Below are positions 44,801 through 56,732 of a stretch of 64,000 nt of DNA, one piece after another. The stretch lies in contig CM073202.1 of assembly GCA_037042915.1 (NCBI GenBank), forward strand, positions 2,976,001 to 3,040,000. The letters run 5' to 3'. Positions within the stretch are counted from its first letter, which is position 1. Every line of letters starts with the position of its first letter. Both the position numbers and the translations under genes were made by a program. Origin of the DNA: Auricularia sp. M13. Its lineage: Eukaryota; Basidiomycota; Agaricomycetes; Auriculariales; Auriculariaceae. The notes beneath the pieces are model-generated. The model was not told the origin of the DNA. It saw only the letters and a list, made by a program, of their open reading frames with translations, and made no database searches.

Positions 44801-45738
44801 GGTGCGCAGTTTCTGGTACGCGTATACTTCAACAGCTGGTGGGAGGATAGTTGTGAGGCTCTGCGTCAAGGATGGTGCGAGCGGCATGACGAGGAGGACG
44901 AGGTAGTTCGAGCTCCGACAGCACGTATTTTGCCTCGTCACGCGTCGATGCACAAAGGCCGCATTTACGTTACGCATTGCACTAATCTGTATCGCGAAAT
45001 GTCACAGGTGGCTTCCAGTCCCTACACAGCCAATTTTTTTCCAACCCGGCCGTGACGCAGTGGAGGGTTCTGTCGCTCGCAGATCACTTTGGGCCTGGCC
45101 GTCGCAGCACGCAGAGGATCTCGCAGACTGCTATGTTCAGTCCCGCTGGGTTGTGCATTGGTAAGGTGTCCTCATTTTCCAACCATATTTCTGATACTTA
45201 TCCTCACAGCCCAGGCATGCGGCCGAGAACATGGACGCGTGTATTTAATATTACTACTTACCGCATCGAAATTGCACGGTACGAGTTGAACCTCCTCGCA
45301 CGCGTACCGTCATTCATGGTACTTAGTTGCCCTCTGACAGGCCATATGAACTCGGAATTAACTTCGTGAGGGAATGACTGTTCTCCCTCCACGCGTGAGT
45401 CGCACGGCCCACGTCTCAAATGGGAATGTACCCTAACACATTCCCGGGTTGCTCGCAGATAACTGTGCCAAATCGCTGTGTTATTGAAATGGCGCGCCAC
45501 CGCTGCAACCCAATCCAGCCGCTTCTACTCGCCTTCCTAAATGCCTGGCCATATCCTGAGCCTCCTGGGGATGCTTCGCTGGCCGGGCCGCGCCCAGTAC
45601 CCGAAGACACTCCTTCAGCAGCCGGAGACGCTCCAGCTTCTGGCACGCTAGCGCCGCACCGTACACACGTGTCCGGCTTTCTCCCTCTGCATATCGTCTT
45701 TCCCACCTCTACCACCATACACGCGCATCACCCAGATG
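41813..45738. other. GC-rich degenerate repeat region
   Basis: Long frames are open on both strands simply because G+C is high; for example 43077-43724 plus and 43088-43816 minus overlap each other. I see no intact gene. The segment 42541-42930 is related to 53095-53500 (listed as a repeat). A minus-strand frame around 44,620-44,980 reads VEVYAYQKLRTCAL, then after a gap TVALAELVRWCQRAGNLL, which looks like eroded coding sequence of unknown origin. The last 200 bp are the likely promoter of the NACHT-WD40 gene. Confidence 0.4.
42541..42930 (+). repeat. Dispersed repeat, copy 1 (related to 53095-53500)
   Basis: Several blocks match the second copy in the same order. GCACAGAGGTTCCAGACGCG matches GCACAGAGTGTAGCGGCTTC with a short insertion; AGCGCCCAGCGCGACATCC corresponds to AGCGCCGGGCGCGACATCC; GCATCGACCTCGCGTCTGC corresponds to GCATCGAAATCGCGTCTGC; and GCAGCTCCGACGACAAACC corresponds to ACAGCTCCGACCACAAACT. 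Divergence with indels suggests an old element. The translated neighbourhoods (DVALGAQTRLEP against DVAPGARTHLEA on the minus strand) suggest it once encoded protein. Confidence 0.55.
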
Positions 45739-48700
45739 GACAGGTTCAAGAAGAAGTTGTCGCGCGTCGGACGGTCGTTCAAGCAGCGTTTCTCGCGGAA
45801 AGCGTCTGACTCCGACGGATCTCGAGTCGCACTGGCTCTGGAATCGGGAGTCAAGGTGCGCATCATTTGAAAATTCACTGAACCGCCCGCAATACTTATC
45901 GCCTGGCGCAGGCGCCCGCTGAGCAAGGCCACGAGGCAAAGGTTCTAATATCGTCGCCTGCGCCTGCGGACACACCGACTGCGCAACCGGGCGACGCGGT
46001 GCCGTTCACGAGTCGCCTCGGGCGCAGCTCTTCCGACGGCAATGCCGCCTCTGATAGCGGCGCCCTCCTTCTGGGCCCGTCAACTGGGAACGGTCGCAGC
46101 ATCGCAGGCGAAGCCGAGGTGCGAGATTTCGACTGATAGTGACATTCTTACTTAACTGTTGCGCAGATCTCGCCGCCGCAGGCGCTTGAAGGCGCGGTTC
46201 GCGGCCCGCATGATAATCACAACGACGCCGCCGCGCACGTCGTGGGTGCGACAAGCGAGGACAGTCCCATCGACGCAAAAAAGGTGCGCTATATTGGACT
46301 GAAGACGGTCATTCCTAATCGTTCTTCAGATCCCCGAACCTCGAGAACCCGCAGAATTGATGCTGCCAGCCCCCACGCTCGAGGACGCGATTCATGGCGC
46401 GCATGATAAACGCGCCGCCGCCGTTACCATTGGCCCCCGCGCATCCAACGCTGTTCAGCTCGCGCAAGATGGCACCGTCTCTGCCGACGATTGGGCCGAG
46501 CGCGTGGACAATCTCTTTGCGCAGCTATCCGCGTTTTGCAACGTTCTCGGCAATATCGGAGAGGTGCGCCACTGTCACGGATCATCCGTGCTGCGCCTCA
46601 ACTGTTCCTCAGCTTCATCCATACGTGAAACTTGTTACTGGATTCATCAATGCCGGGATTCAGGTGGGTTGACTACGTGTAATGGATAGTCCTGTAGACT
46701 CTGATGATGCACAGCCCATCTTGAAGCAGAAAGCTCGTGACGACGCTATGAGGAAGCTCATCGAAGCGATGGATGACGCCTTCACTGAAGTCATAGCGGA
46801 GTCTCGACACAAGGGCAAGGTTCGCGAGGATGAGCTACGCTGCAAGTTGCTCGAAGGGCTGGCGCAGCAAACGATCGAATGTGCTTGGTTCATCCGCGAG
46901 TATTACGGGACAAAGGGTTTCAGTGCGTTGCTCCATCGAGGTGCATGAATTATAATCATGCAGGTCTGGCAGTGAAACGAGCTCTCAAGGGAATCGTGGA
47001 TTATGATACCAACGAGAAAATACAACAATTCAGCAGCGCATTCGTGGAGCTCAGACAGAAGATAGCCAACCGCGATTTCTCCTTTACCAGAGAGCTTGTG
47101 ACAAGCGTCAGTACTACTGTAGACCGGATCGGTAGGTGTGCCCACCTCTCCCCACGTGCATCCCTGAGGCGCATTGTATGGCAGATACGACATTGACGTT
47201 GCAGGAGCTGAAGCGCAGGATTCCTCTGGACGGACGCAAGCAACCGCCTAGGGAGTGCCTAAAAGGCACTAGAGTAGGCACTCTCAGCAGGATCGTCGAC
47301 TGGATCAACAAGCAGGATGCAACCCGCGCCCTGTTTGTCACTGGTGTCGCCGGCAGCGGAAAGTCAACTATCGCGCACTCCGTTGCGGTTCAAATGGACG
47401 CTTCTGGACGCCTTGCTGCCTTCTTCGCGTTCGACCGCATGGACACACGCCTCCGCCCGTGGTTGGCATGCGTCGCTCTCGCGGATGCGCTTGCCAGCTG
47501 GAATCTGGCCTTCGAACACCAGCTATGTCAGATCCTACGTGCAAAGAAATCTCTGGCGACGTCATCTAACGTGATAAAGCTGTGGGACGAACTGATAGTT
47601 CAGCCCTGCCGGAAGGTCGTCTTCGTTGGACCCGTACTCATCGTTGTTGATGCGTTTGACGAGTGCACCGACTTGGAGGGCCCCGCGGGTCCGTTCGAGA
47701 GATCAAATCAGGACCTTGAGCACTGGCGCAAGGACCTACTCCATTGTCTGACGATGCGAGTTGGGGAGCTACCACCTAATTTCCGGGTCCTGGTCACATC
47801 GCGCCTGGAGCGGGACGTCCTCGAAGCGCTTACCGAAGCCACTCAGGGCGACGCTAGCGATCAGTTGGCGGGGCCTGACTTCGAGCACTTCAACCTCGGC
47901 GAGTACCATCAGGAAGCGGTCGACAGCATCCACCTCTACATTCGCGAGGAGCTTAGCCGTTATCTGAAAGCTAAGGCGCCGAATGCCGATCAGATATGCA
48001 AGCTCGTGGAAGCAGCAGACGGTCTCTTCGAGTGGGCTGCCATGGCTTGTCGCTCGCTCACGGTTAGCGGCGGGTTACAGGTAGCGGAGCGCTACATGAA
48101 CTTGTTAGCAACCCCTCCCGGAAATCTGGAGGCTCTATACGCAAGGACTCTCGGTCGATTGTTTATTGCCGATGAAGCGCGTCGACGCTTCCGTACCGTT
48201 ATGGCCCAAATCCTATATGCCGCCGAGCCTGTCTCCATGGGAACCCTGAGAGCCCTCTACGACACGATCGATGACGGCGCGGTTGACCTCATCCTTCCGA
48301 ACCTCGGATCCCTCCTCTCCGGGATTAGCGATGATTTCTCACTTATTCGACCACTGCACACCTCCTTCCGCGACTTCCTGACGAAGACACCACCGTCGCA
48401 CGACTGGTGTGTTGAACCCGGCGATGTCCATGACGTCATTGCTCTCGGAGCTCTTCGCGTCCTGAACAAATCTCTCCACTTCGACATATGGAGTTTCCCT
48501 TCTTCATATACAGTGAACGCAGAGATCAACGACCTCGACTATCGGATGAAGACACTTCCTGCTGGTCTTGTCTACGCTAGCCGTCACTGGAGCTACCACC
48601 TGTCCATGGTCTCGAAATCGGATGTCAGTTTGCAGACAGAGCTTCGCATATTTCTCACGCAGAAGCTCCTTTTTTGGCTGGAGGTGGCATCTCTCTGTAA

Positions 48701-50744
48701 TTTCATGAATATGGCGGTGTCATTCTTGCTCACCGCCGCTTCGTTCTTCAAGGTAGGCAGCCCACTTGATGAAGATACCCATACTCATTTATGTGCCCGA
48801 ATAGCCGTTGCATGACGATGATGTCATTGCGTTTATCAACGACGCCACTCTATTTGTCCGCAACTTGATCCAGCCTATGGACTACCTATCTGTGCCTCAC
48901 ATCTACCTCTCTGCCCTGGCATTCTGCCCGACTACGTCCCTGGTTCGACGCTTATTCGTTCGTAACAGTAATCTCCTACCCACCATCGACGGCTTGGCAG
49001 CGGAGTGGCCTGCAGTCCTCTGCCCCCATCGTGTGACATGCTTTGCATACTCACCCGACGGCATTTATATGGCACTAGTCTGTTGGGACGGAGTTGTGCG
49101 CCTCATGGAGGCAGAGAACATGCACAATCTAGTACGCGAGCTCACATGCACCCCAGGCAGTCCTAATTTATGGGTTGGCTCCGTTACGTTTTCGCCTAAC
49201 GGTCAAATTATTGCTGCTAATGCTCATACGGATGACATTGATGCGATCTTGCGGTGGAATGCGGAGACCGGAGAGATGCTCGGCATATCGCACGGGCACA
49301 CTCACTGGATCAACTCTGTGTGCTTTTCGCCCGACGGACGCTATATAGTCTCTGCCTCCTCAGACCAGACAGTTCGCCGATGGGATGCCAAAACAGGACA
49401 GCAGGTCGGCGATCCACTGCGACATACCGATCGGGTTCTCTCCGTTGTCTGCTCCCTGAACAGCGAATTCATCATTTCTGCCGGTGATGATGCTACCATT
49501 CGCATTTGGAGCGCGGATAATGGTCAGCAGGATGGCCCACCTATTCTCACTCCCGGACGACGACCATCCCGTGCACTCACCCGATCGCCAAAGAGTAATC
49601 TCATCGCCGTTGGGATGTTTTCTGAAGACAGCTCCTCTGTCTGGCTTTTCGATTTTGACCAACGCTGCTTCGTTCGAGAGCTTCTGCATCAGCATCAGAA
49701 TGGTCTTCCGTGTATTGCTTGGTCCTACGATGGGCGATTCATTGCGTCTGCATTCGCCGACGGTACAATCCTATTGTGGGACTATTTTGATTTCAACACA
49801 ATGGCCCTTTACACCCGGACAACGTCGATCGACGATATTCTGTTTTCGCCAGACGGCAATCACCTCATTTTGACCAATTGGTATGGTGATTTGTCTGCTG
49901 TGGATGTCGCTACGGCTCAATCCCACTCACCGGAATACCATTCGGGTCCGGTGGAATATGCTGCGTACTCCCCGACGGTCGATTCGGCGCAGTAACTTTC
50001 GGTGGGAAGAAAGTCCCCTATGTGTGGGATGCAGAGACAGGAGTGTCAATCTCAGATGACCGTGTTCTGGCTGCCTCACTTACTTGGCTCAAGCCAGCCA
50101 TTGAGGCGCGGTTAGAACATTATGATTACCACGATTGGCATCATCGCATGAAGCACCGCCCGCACGACGTCCTCTCTGCGAACGGTCTTCGCTCCGCAGG
50201 AGTTTGGGACGACGCGATTTCAATATGGGATTCAACGTCTCAAACTCTACTTTGGCCGAGCATACGCATACCAAGCGGCACGGTAACTTGCATTGTACTC
50301 TCCCCATCAGGGGAATATGTTCTACAAGGCAGTTCTGACAGTACTGTTCGCATTTTTCATGTCGAACAAAGCGCTGGTGAGCAATATTTCCGAGTATGAG
50401 GGAGATGGCTGAAGTTTTCGGTAGCCAACATCCCACTGCCGGATACGGACTTGGCTTCAGGAAAACAGTGCTCCCATAGCCCGGAGGACGCGCCGGTACT
50501 TCGTCCAGACAGCTTCGGGTGGCTTCACGACAAGGATGACTGGCAGATCATCTACGTCCCCGAGCAATATCGTGCCGATCTCTGGGTGCCGGGGCTGGTG
50601 CATATCTTGCGTCCCAACCGCGAGCCAGCCAGGCCGGTCAAGATTGACGTCTCCGGCGTTGGGCTTGGAACCGAGTGGACGAGATGTGGCGGGGCTTTGA
50701 GCGTAGACCTCGGGAACGCGCCCGCATCGGAGAATGTCATGTAA
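45739..50744 (+). CDS. NACHT-WD40 protein (NLR-like), one apparent frameshift in the WD40 part
   Basis: STAND-type signalling ATPase; fungal relatives act in heterokaryon incompatibility and may sense non-self. ATG 45739 gives MDRFKKKLSRVGRSFKQRFS and a basic/Ser-rich disordered head. A helical N-terminal domain follows (DDWAERVDNLFAQLSAFCNV; LRCKLLEGLAQQTIECAWFI; FVELRQKIANRDFSFTRELV). The NACHT domain has Walker A FVTGVAGSGKSTIAHSV, the AFFAFDRMD strand, Walker B VLIVVDAFDECTD and VLVTSR. After winged-helix-like sequence (PLHTSFRDFL) come WD40 repeats, for example CFSPDGRYIVSASSDQTVRR and VCSLNSEFIISAGDDATIRI. At 49970-49973 a run of four C makes YSPTVDSAQ-stop; one more C would give YSPDGRFGAV and continue to VPYVWDAETG. 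The C-terminal cap (FGWLHDKDDWQIIYVPEQYR ... GTEWTRCGGAL) ends at 50744. About eight introns. The frameshift may be real or a homopolymer error. Confidence 0.82.
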
Positions 50745-51940
50745 GACAATTGAGCGCCAAGTTCATGTAACAAGCTGCATGTAGTATGGATGTGTACTTC
50801 GTATGTTTGCGAGCCTGAATCTCGATCACGCATTTCTGACTCTGGGACTCTGGAGATGAAATGGAAATCGATCCAGCCCGTCGGCCGCATTGCAGTTACT
50901 AATTGTCACCAATCTACTGGTAGAACGATGAGCCTGGGGGCGACGTGGCTAGAACCCTGCTGAGTGGGACTATGTCTCATCCGAGTCAATCCCAGGTGAA
51001 TGAGATGCAGGATTCAGAGTACTCACGAGGGGCAAGGGCTCGGACATATTTTACCGGATTGCCTATCCATTCGCACAGGCCAGGCGTCACGCTTCTTCGC
51101 AGCTTCAATCTGCAAATAACACCAATAGCATTACCGGCGCCGTCGTCTCCCCCACGCGGCCAACGCCCACTGCAACAATCGTCCGAGACCAGACTTCGTG
51201 GCTTGCTCAATGCCGCGGTCCACGGCAACCACACCCTCCTCAACGGCTTTGCGCGCCCACGCCGCCTACGCCCGCGGCGCGGCAGACGCACCGCACCTCC
51301 GACGCGGCAGAAGATGTGCCCAACCGCCGTCGTAGACGCGGCGCCGCTTGCCTCGAGCCGCAGCTGCGTCTAACTGCGAGCGTCCACGTAGTGCGTGTGC
51401 GCGACGAGCTCTTCGTCTGCCTCCACATCTTCGTCCAAAGTCTCCGCGGCGGGAGGGGGGGGCGGCGCAAGTGAATCATGTTGTGAGGATTCTTGGATTG
51501 GATGAACGACGCGGTCAGCGCGTTGGAATGGGATGCAGGCTGGGGCACGACGGAGGGGCATCAAGCCGCACGCTGCCGCGGGAGCACGAGTGCATCATGC
51601 TCCTGCGGGAGAGTGTGGCATATCGCGTGCAGCCCTGCGTTATGGCAGGATGGGAAAAGCACGTACTCCGCAGCGACGCACGCCTCGGTTGCGCCTCCCA
51701 CCGGCGGAGGAGCGCGACACGACCGAGCGCGCGAGTGAGTAGAGCGAAATCAGACTACATTAACGAGGCGAGAATTAGCGTCAGCTTTGATCATTCTCCC
51801 GTGCATGACGCAAAAACCGCGACGCGCAACGGCGGAAATGAAAAACGCACCTTGCATCTCCTTACGCTCCTCAAATCTAGGCTCGTCCTCGAGACACCCG
51901 TGACGCTCGGCCAGTCACACCCTCCAGGCGGTACATTCGA

Positions 51941-52221
51941 TATGCGCAGGCTACCCGGGACGGGCAGGAGGTGACCGAAGGCGATGGCGCGCGGCGCGGG
52001 GGAACAGGGAGCGGCGACGTGGGCCGCGCAACGTCGCGTATCACGGCGGCATCCTTGGCTATGCGGTGGATGAGCCGCCGGCGACGCTCGTCCCGCCACC
52101 CTTGCCGGTCGATGTGCGCAGGCTGCTCGGGACCGAGGCCGACGGCGCGCGGCGCGGGCAGGCGGGGAAGCGACGACGTGGGCCGCGCAACGTCGGGCTC
52201 GTATCACGCTGGCGGCCTTCG
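51941..52221 (+). repeat. Two-unit diverged GC-rich tandem repeat
   Basis: Unit 1 (51941-52050) and unit 2 (52113-52221) share GATGGCGCGCGGCGCGGG / GACGGCGCGCGGCGCGGG, GACGTGGGCCGCGCAACGTC in both, and GTATCACGGCGGC / GTATCACGCTGGCGGC, in the same order at about 170-bp spacing. The intervening ~60 bp are less similar. No coding sense seen. Could be part of a larger degraded element. Confidence 0.6.
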
Positions 52222-53094
52222 TGCATTCCGATATGCTATACATGCGCGCCTGCGGCAATTGTGGGTCAGCAGCGCGCCACATGCGAGAGGGGAAATGGGA
52301 AATGGGAAGAAAGTGAGTCACAGGGCAGGTAGAAATGACCAGGACTATCAGGGAAGTTCAGAAGAATCGGAAATGCAGGGGAGAAGGTAAGAAAGGGGAT
52401 AGATGGTAGATGGATACGAGGAGGGCGGTAGGCGAGCAAGGCGACGAAAAGGGTGGATGAATGCCACAGACGTAGCGCGCGATGAGTTGAAGACGCACCT
52501 CGCGCGTGGCGGCCTTCTAGGATGCATATGCCGTGAACTTTGTCCACGTCGGGCTCAGCGGTGAAGTTGGCGTGTGCAAAGTCGAAGCAGACGAGGCCGT
52601 GGGCAGCCGGGGTAGCAGTGAATGCGCGGTTATGCGCCAATCGAGAATGCTGCAAACGGATATCGTACACGGTTCGTTGTGGAATGGGGCGGAGAAGATG
52701 GCGGGAAAGACTGAGTATATGTGGGGATGTATCAGCGGCAGTGGCGTGAGTAGGAGTAGCGGTAGGCGGGGTAGAGGTAGAGATAGACGGGGCAGTAGGG
52801 GCAGCAGAGGAAGACGGCGGGGCGCGGGACGAGAACGGGCGTCTCGTCAAGCGGTGTCGGCGGCAGGAACAGACGAGCGGCGCCGAGGTAATACGGCGGC
52901 GCAGCGGGCGTCGAGCCCGTCCTCGCCCTGACAGTGACGGCGGGGACAGAACGGCGCTCGATTGGAATATTGTCCGCTGGTCTGCGCGCACGAGCGCCGC
53001 GCGCGGGAGCCGGTGGGCAAAGTTGTGATGAAGCTGCAGCAACGCCTTTGTGGTCAGCTGCAAGTGGAAGAACAGACCAGGAAGAAACTGCTGG

Positions 53095-53500
53095 ACGCAC
53101 AGAGTGTAGCGGCTTCCAGATGCGTTCGAGCGCCGGGCGCGACATCCAAGTCCGTCGTCGAGCGCCCAACGAGCTGCTCCTCACGCGCAGACGGCTCGCG
53201 GCATCGAAATCGCGTCTGCGACCGCGCGCGCGTGCTGCACCGCAGTCGCAACGAATCTGAGTCGCACTAGAGTCTGGCCGTCTGGCCGGTCATGAGCATG
53301 AGCAGCTCCAGAGGCCATAGGCTCGCGCTTATTCGTCGCCACAAGATGTTGTGCAATTTCCGGCGCCCGTCGTAGATATGAACATGAGGGCAGTCGCGGT
53401 GTATTGCGCCGGGCACATGGCGAGGAAGACAGAAGCGAAGAACGGTTACAGCTCCGACCACAAACTCTCGCCCTCTTCCCACGTCAACATTTAACGCGGC
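53095..53500 (+). repeat. Dispersed repeat, copy 2 (related to 42541-42930)
   Basis: Same orientation and block order as copy 1, about 10.5 kb away. Matching blocks include GCGCGACATCCAAGTCCGTC, GGCATCGAAATCGCGTCTGC and AGAAGCGAAGAACGGTTACA. The copies differ by many substitutions and several indels, so this is not a recent segmental duplication. No terminal repeats or target-site duplication found. Confidence 0.55.
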
Positions 53501-56500
53501 GCCGCAGCGCTTCACAACTCAGATGATGAGCACGAAATCACCATTTCTGACATACATAACATTTGGCTTGAGGTTCACAACTGGCGGATACTCTGCACCT
53601 TCCCGGGCAATATAATGAGCGGTTTCTAGAACCGCGCCAACAACGAGTTGACTGCTGTCACACCAGTAGATCTATGGCATCTAAACCAACATCCTGTACG
53701 CGTAAGAGCGCAACGCCTGGCTCGCCGTTGTGTAATGCTGGTTGCACTAGGCGTTCCTGCTGTTCGAAGCGGGGTCCGCCTGCTCGCGCTCGGCAAGTAG
53801 CTTCGCCTCGAAGTCAGACGGTGGCTTGCGCCCGTGCTTGCACTCGGCCTCCCAGTGTCGCGTATCCGTGTGGCCAGGCGATGACGGGTTTCTGGACGCG
53901 CTTGTGGTGGAGTGGCGCCCAAAGCGATTGCGGCGGGATGCCTGGTGTCGCCGACGTGCCCCGCGCGCGTCCGGGTCCGCGTGATCCGGCTCGACACAGT
54001 TGCGAAAGAACAGCGGCCGTTGAGCGTGAGCGGCTTTGTGCTTTCATTTGCAAGCGATTTACTGCGCTGGCACCATGGAATGAGCAGACAATGCATGATG
54101 CACAAAAGCCGGCGCACCTAGTTTGTCTCCAACGGTCGGGACTGGAAAGAGCGTCTTGAACATGAGCTCTTGCGTGTACTGCGGCAGCGCGGCTGCAGCA
54201 GCGCGCTCCCGGGTGGAGCTGCTCGAATGTCGCCTTGTTGCTGCTAACTGACCGCGTCGCCGACCCGAGAGGCCCTGCATGCCACAGTCGCACGCAGTGA
54301 GAATGCAGCAGCGCCAGCTACCGCCATCCTCGCCGCGTCTGGTGGTACGCGGGATCATGTGCGGGGTGAATTGGCATCCGACGTTGCGATGTGTTGCGGG
54401 TCAAGGAACAGTTGAGCGGGCAGAAAGGCGAATGGTGATGAGGAGCGCGCCGAACATGTTGATTGGGCGCATGTGGCGCGAGAGTTGCGGTGAACTGCAC
54501 GGGCGGCGATGGGGTCGGCGAGAAGCGCGTCGGCGGTGCGAGCGGCCTGTCACAAACAACATCAACAGCGGTCAGCAACGCTCGACAACGAAACCGGGGA
54601 AGGAACACGCACGTGGGCCCGTCCAGCGCAAAACCGTACGCGGTGCAGCGCCCAGCTCGCCTTTGCGCACGAGCTGGGCCCAACTGGCCTCCCAACGCGC
54701 GCCCACTCGCGCTCTGCAAGCATCTACGTCCCGCGCGACAACGGCAGCTTGTGGCCGCGCTTGACGCGTCGTGCGAGAGACCGGGAGGATATGTTTTGTG
54801 AAGGTTTTGATAGGCGGCCTTTCGCGAGCGCAGCGCGATACATTTCTGTCGACGATTTCTGACATAGTAGCTGCCACACGAGCATTCTTATCCGCGCGCA
54901 GCTGGTCAGCGCATTAGACACAGGAGCAGCCGCTCTTCGCTTTCCATTGCAAGTAGTACGTTCTCCGCCTGGTCCCGAAATTATATTATGAATGCAAGGC
55001 AAGCTAAGGGAAAGTAATGCGCACCGGTCTCAACGTCGGACATCCAGTAGGCGTCCAACAGTTCGAGCGCCACGCAGTCTCTCGTAAAGTCGCTCGTAAA
55101 GCAGCAGCAGCGCCACACGGGGTGCGGTTGGTAGAACTTGTCCCTGGCGCAGGCTGTAGTCGCCGTCCAACGCAGTAATGCAGCTGCGCGCGTGCTAGTC
55201 GCAGCCCTGATTCGACGAAGCGGTTAGTTTTGTGCTGGGGTGAAAAACCGCGATACTGGGTAGCCTCGAGGGTTGAGGCATCCTAGAGGCGTGCCGTTCG
55301 GTTGCGCTCACAGGTTGCGTGAGCAGTGGATGCGCGTCACGTACCAAGGTAGAATCGGTGAGCAGCTGCCCGCGATAGAGGAATGCAGAGACGGCAGGAC
55401 TCGGAGCTGGCGTGGAACAAGATGTGGGCGTCGCTTTCGTTGCGGTGTGCTCTTCATTCGTAAACTTCAAAACGGGATTAGAAACGGGACGAAGGCGAGG
55501 ATGATGCAATTCTGGAGGCAGGTGGACGAGCTAGATACAGTTGGCCGTGTCGAGCGAGTCGCACGGGCGGCAGTGTTGTTGTCCCGCGCCAGCAGCTGCA
55601 GCAGATCGCGGAAAAAATCGCTAGACCAGCAGTGGATGCGTCAGATACCACACGCCACGCATATTTCCGACATGGTGCACTTGGACCGCAAGTTTCGTGA
55701 GCAGGTGAGCCAGGTCTGGTGTCGCCGATTGGGAGCGCTGGGCTTCCTGGTAGGCATCTAGGTGATATGACTGCGTTTCAAAGGTTGCATAGGACGTTAG
55801 TCAATGATATAAGCAATATTCGCGGTATGAGTCCAGATGTCGGTCAGGACTCAGGATCAGGGTTGCGCGAATGGGGCCAAAGTACGTAGCGTCGGAACCC
55901 AAATTACGTGCTCCTCGTCGCTCTGCAATCATTATGCCGCTCGCACCAGCCGCCTGAAGGCCAGTTGCATCGCTATACTGTACACGGAATGAAGCAGAAT
56001 CTCTTCTTTATTTGATGCACGAGCTGCTCAAGGTAGCCATCAGCAGCGGCACCGCGACCCCGAGGCTTGACTTTGGGCTGACACCTGAACAACGCGTGCC
56101 TTGGACGCCTGATCTGCTCGTCTTGCTTCTCTTGCCAGGTGTGGCGGTATTCCTATATTGACATGCCTCTCCAAGTTACAAACATTTGCGTTTTCCGCTA
56201 TTCTTCCCGCACTACACCCACGTCAGAGTCCGCGTTTACCCCGGCCAAGCCGCGCCTCTTCGTCTATCTGCAACAACAGCGGGATGTGGATCCAATGCTC
56301 GACGTTGGCCTCTTCGCAGCGAGCGGGTTTCGCCATGCTTCTACAATTCCATCGGCTGTGTGGCATCTTCTGACGGGACCGTTGTGAACGAGGGTTGGGC
56401 GCTCGCACTGCTAGATTTGCGGGCTGCTCGCCGACAAGCGCTTAGCGTTGAAGCCATTGCGGTACTGTATTGGGAGACCTGTGCCCTCTGACCGCATCAG

Positions 56501-56732
56501 CGACACTTCGCACTGTCCGTTCAACTTGCATCGCTCCGCATCGACTCGCCTGGCAATGTTTGGATGCAGGGATCACAGTCTGTGGCGCTCGGAGACACTC
56601 CTTCAGCAACCGTGAAACGCTCATCGGCCTCCGACCAGCCAGGCGGCCGTACTGTTACCCGCGTGTTCTGCTTCCACCATCGCGCTGTCTCCCGCACCCG
56701 CCGCCACTACCATCGCACCTATACACCAGAAA

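Larger units (their letters stand above)
50745..56732. other. GC-rich repeat-laden region between the two NACHT genes
   Basis: No intact gene recognised. It includes the tandem repeat at 51941-52221 and the dispersed repeat at 53095-53500. A minus-strand frame at 53,760-53,880 reads RHWEAECKHGRKPPSDFEAK then LLAERE; this resembles a frame at 43,200-43,260 (KQPPECEAEVLAQRDKA), so a second eroded coding family may be present. The last 200 bp contain GGAGACACTCCTTCAGCA (56588-56605). The segment upstream of the first NACHT gene has a near match (GAAGACACTCCTTCAGCA, about 45604-45621), which suggests that the two genes share a duplicated promoter. Confidence 0.4.

Noticed and set aside
51941-52221. 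Coding repeat domain
   Set aside because: The two units do not keep a common frame and have no protein-like sequence.
52266-53063. 265-codon minus-strand frame
   Set aside because: Pro/Ser/Arg-rich low-complexity reading through repetitive GC-rich DNA; no domain recognised, and part overlaps the dispersed repeat.
41813-56732. LTR retrotransposon
   Set aside because: I found no paired long terminal repeats, primer-binding site, or reverse transcriptase, integrase or protease motifs.
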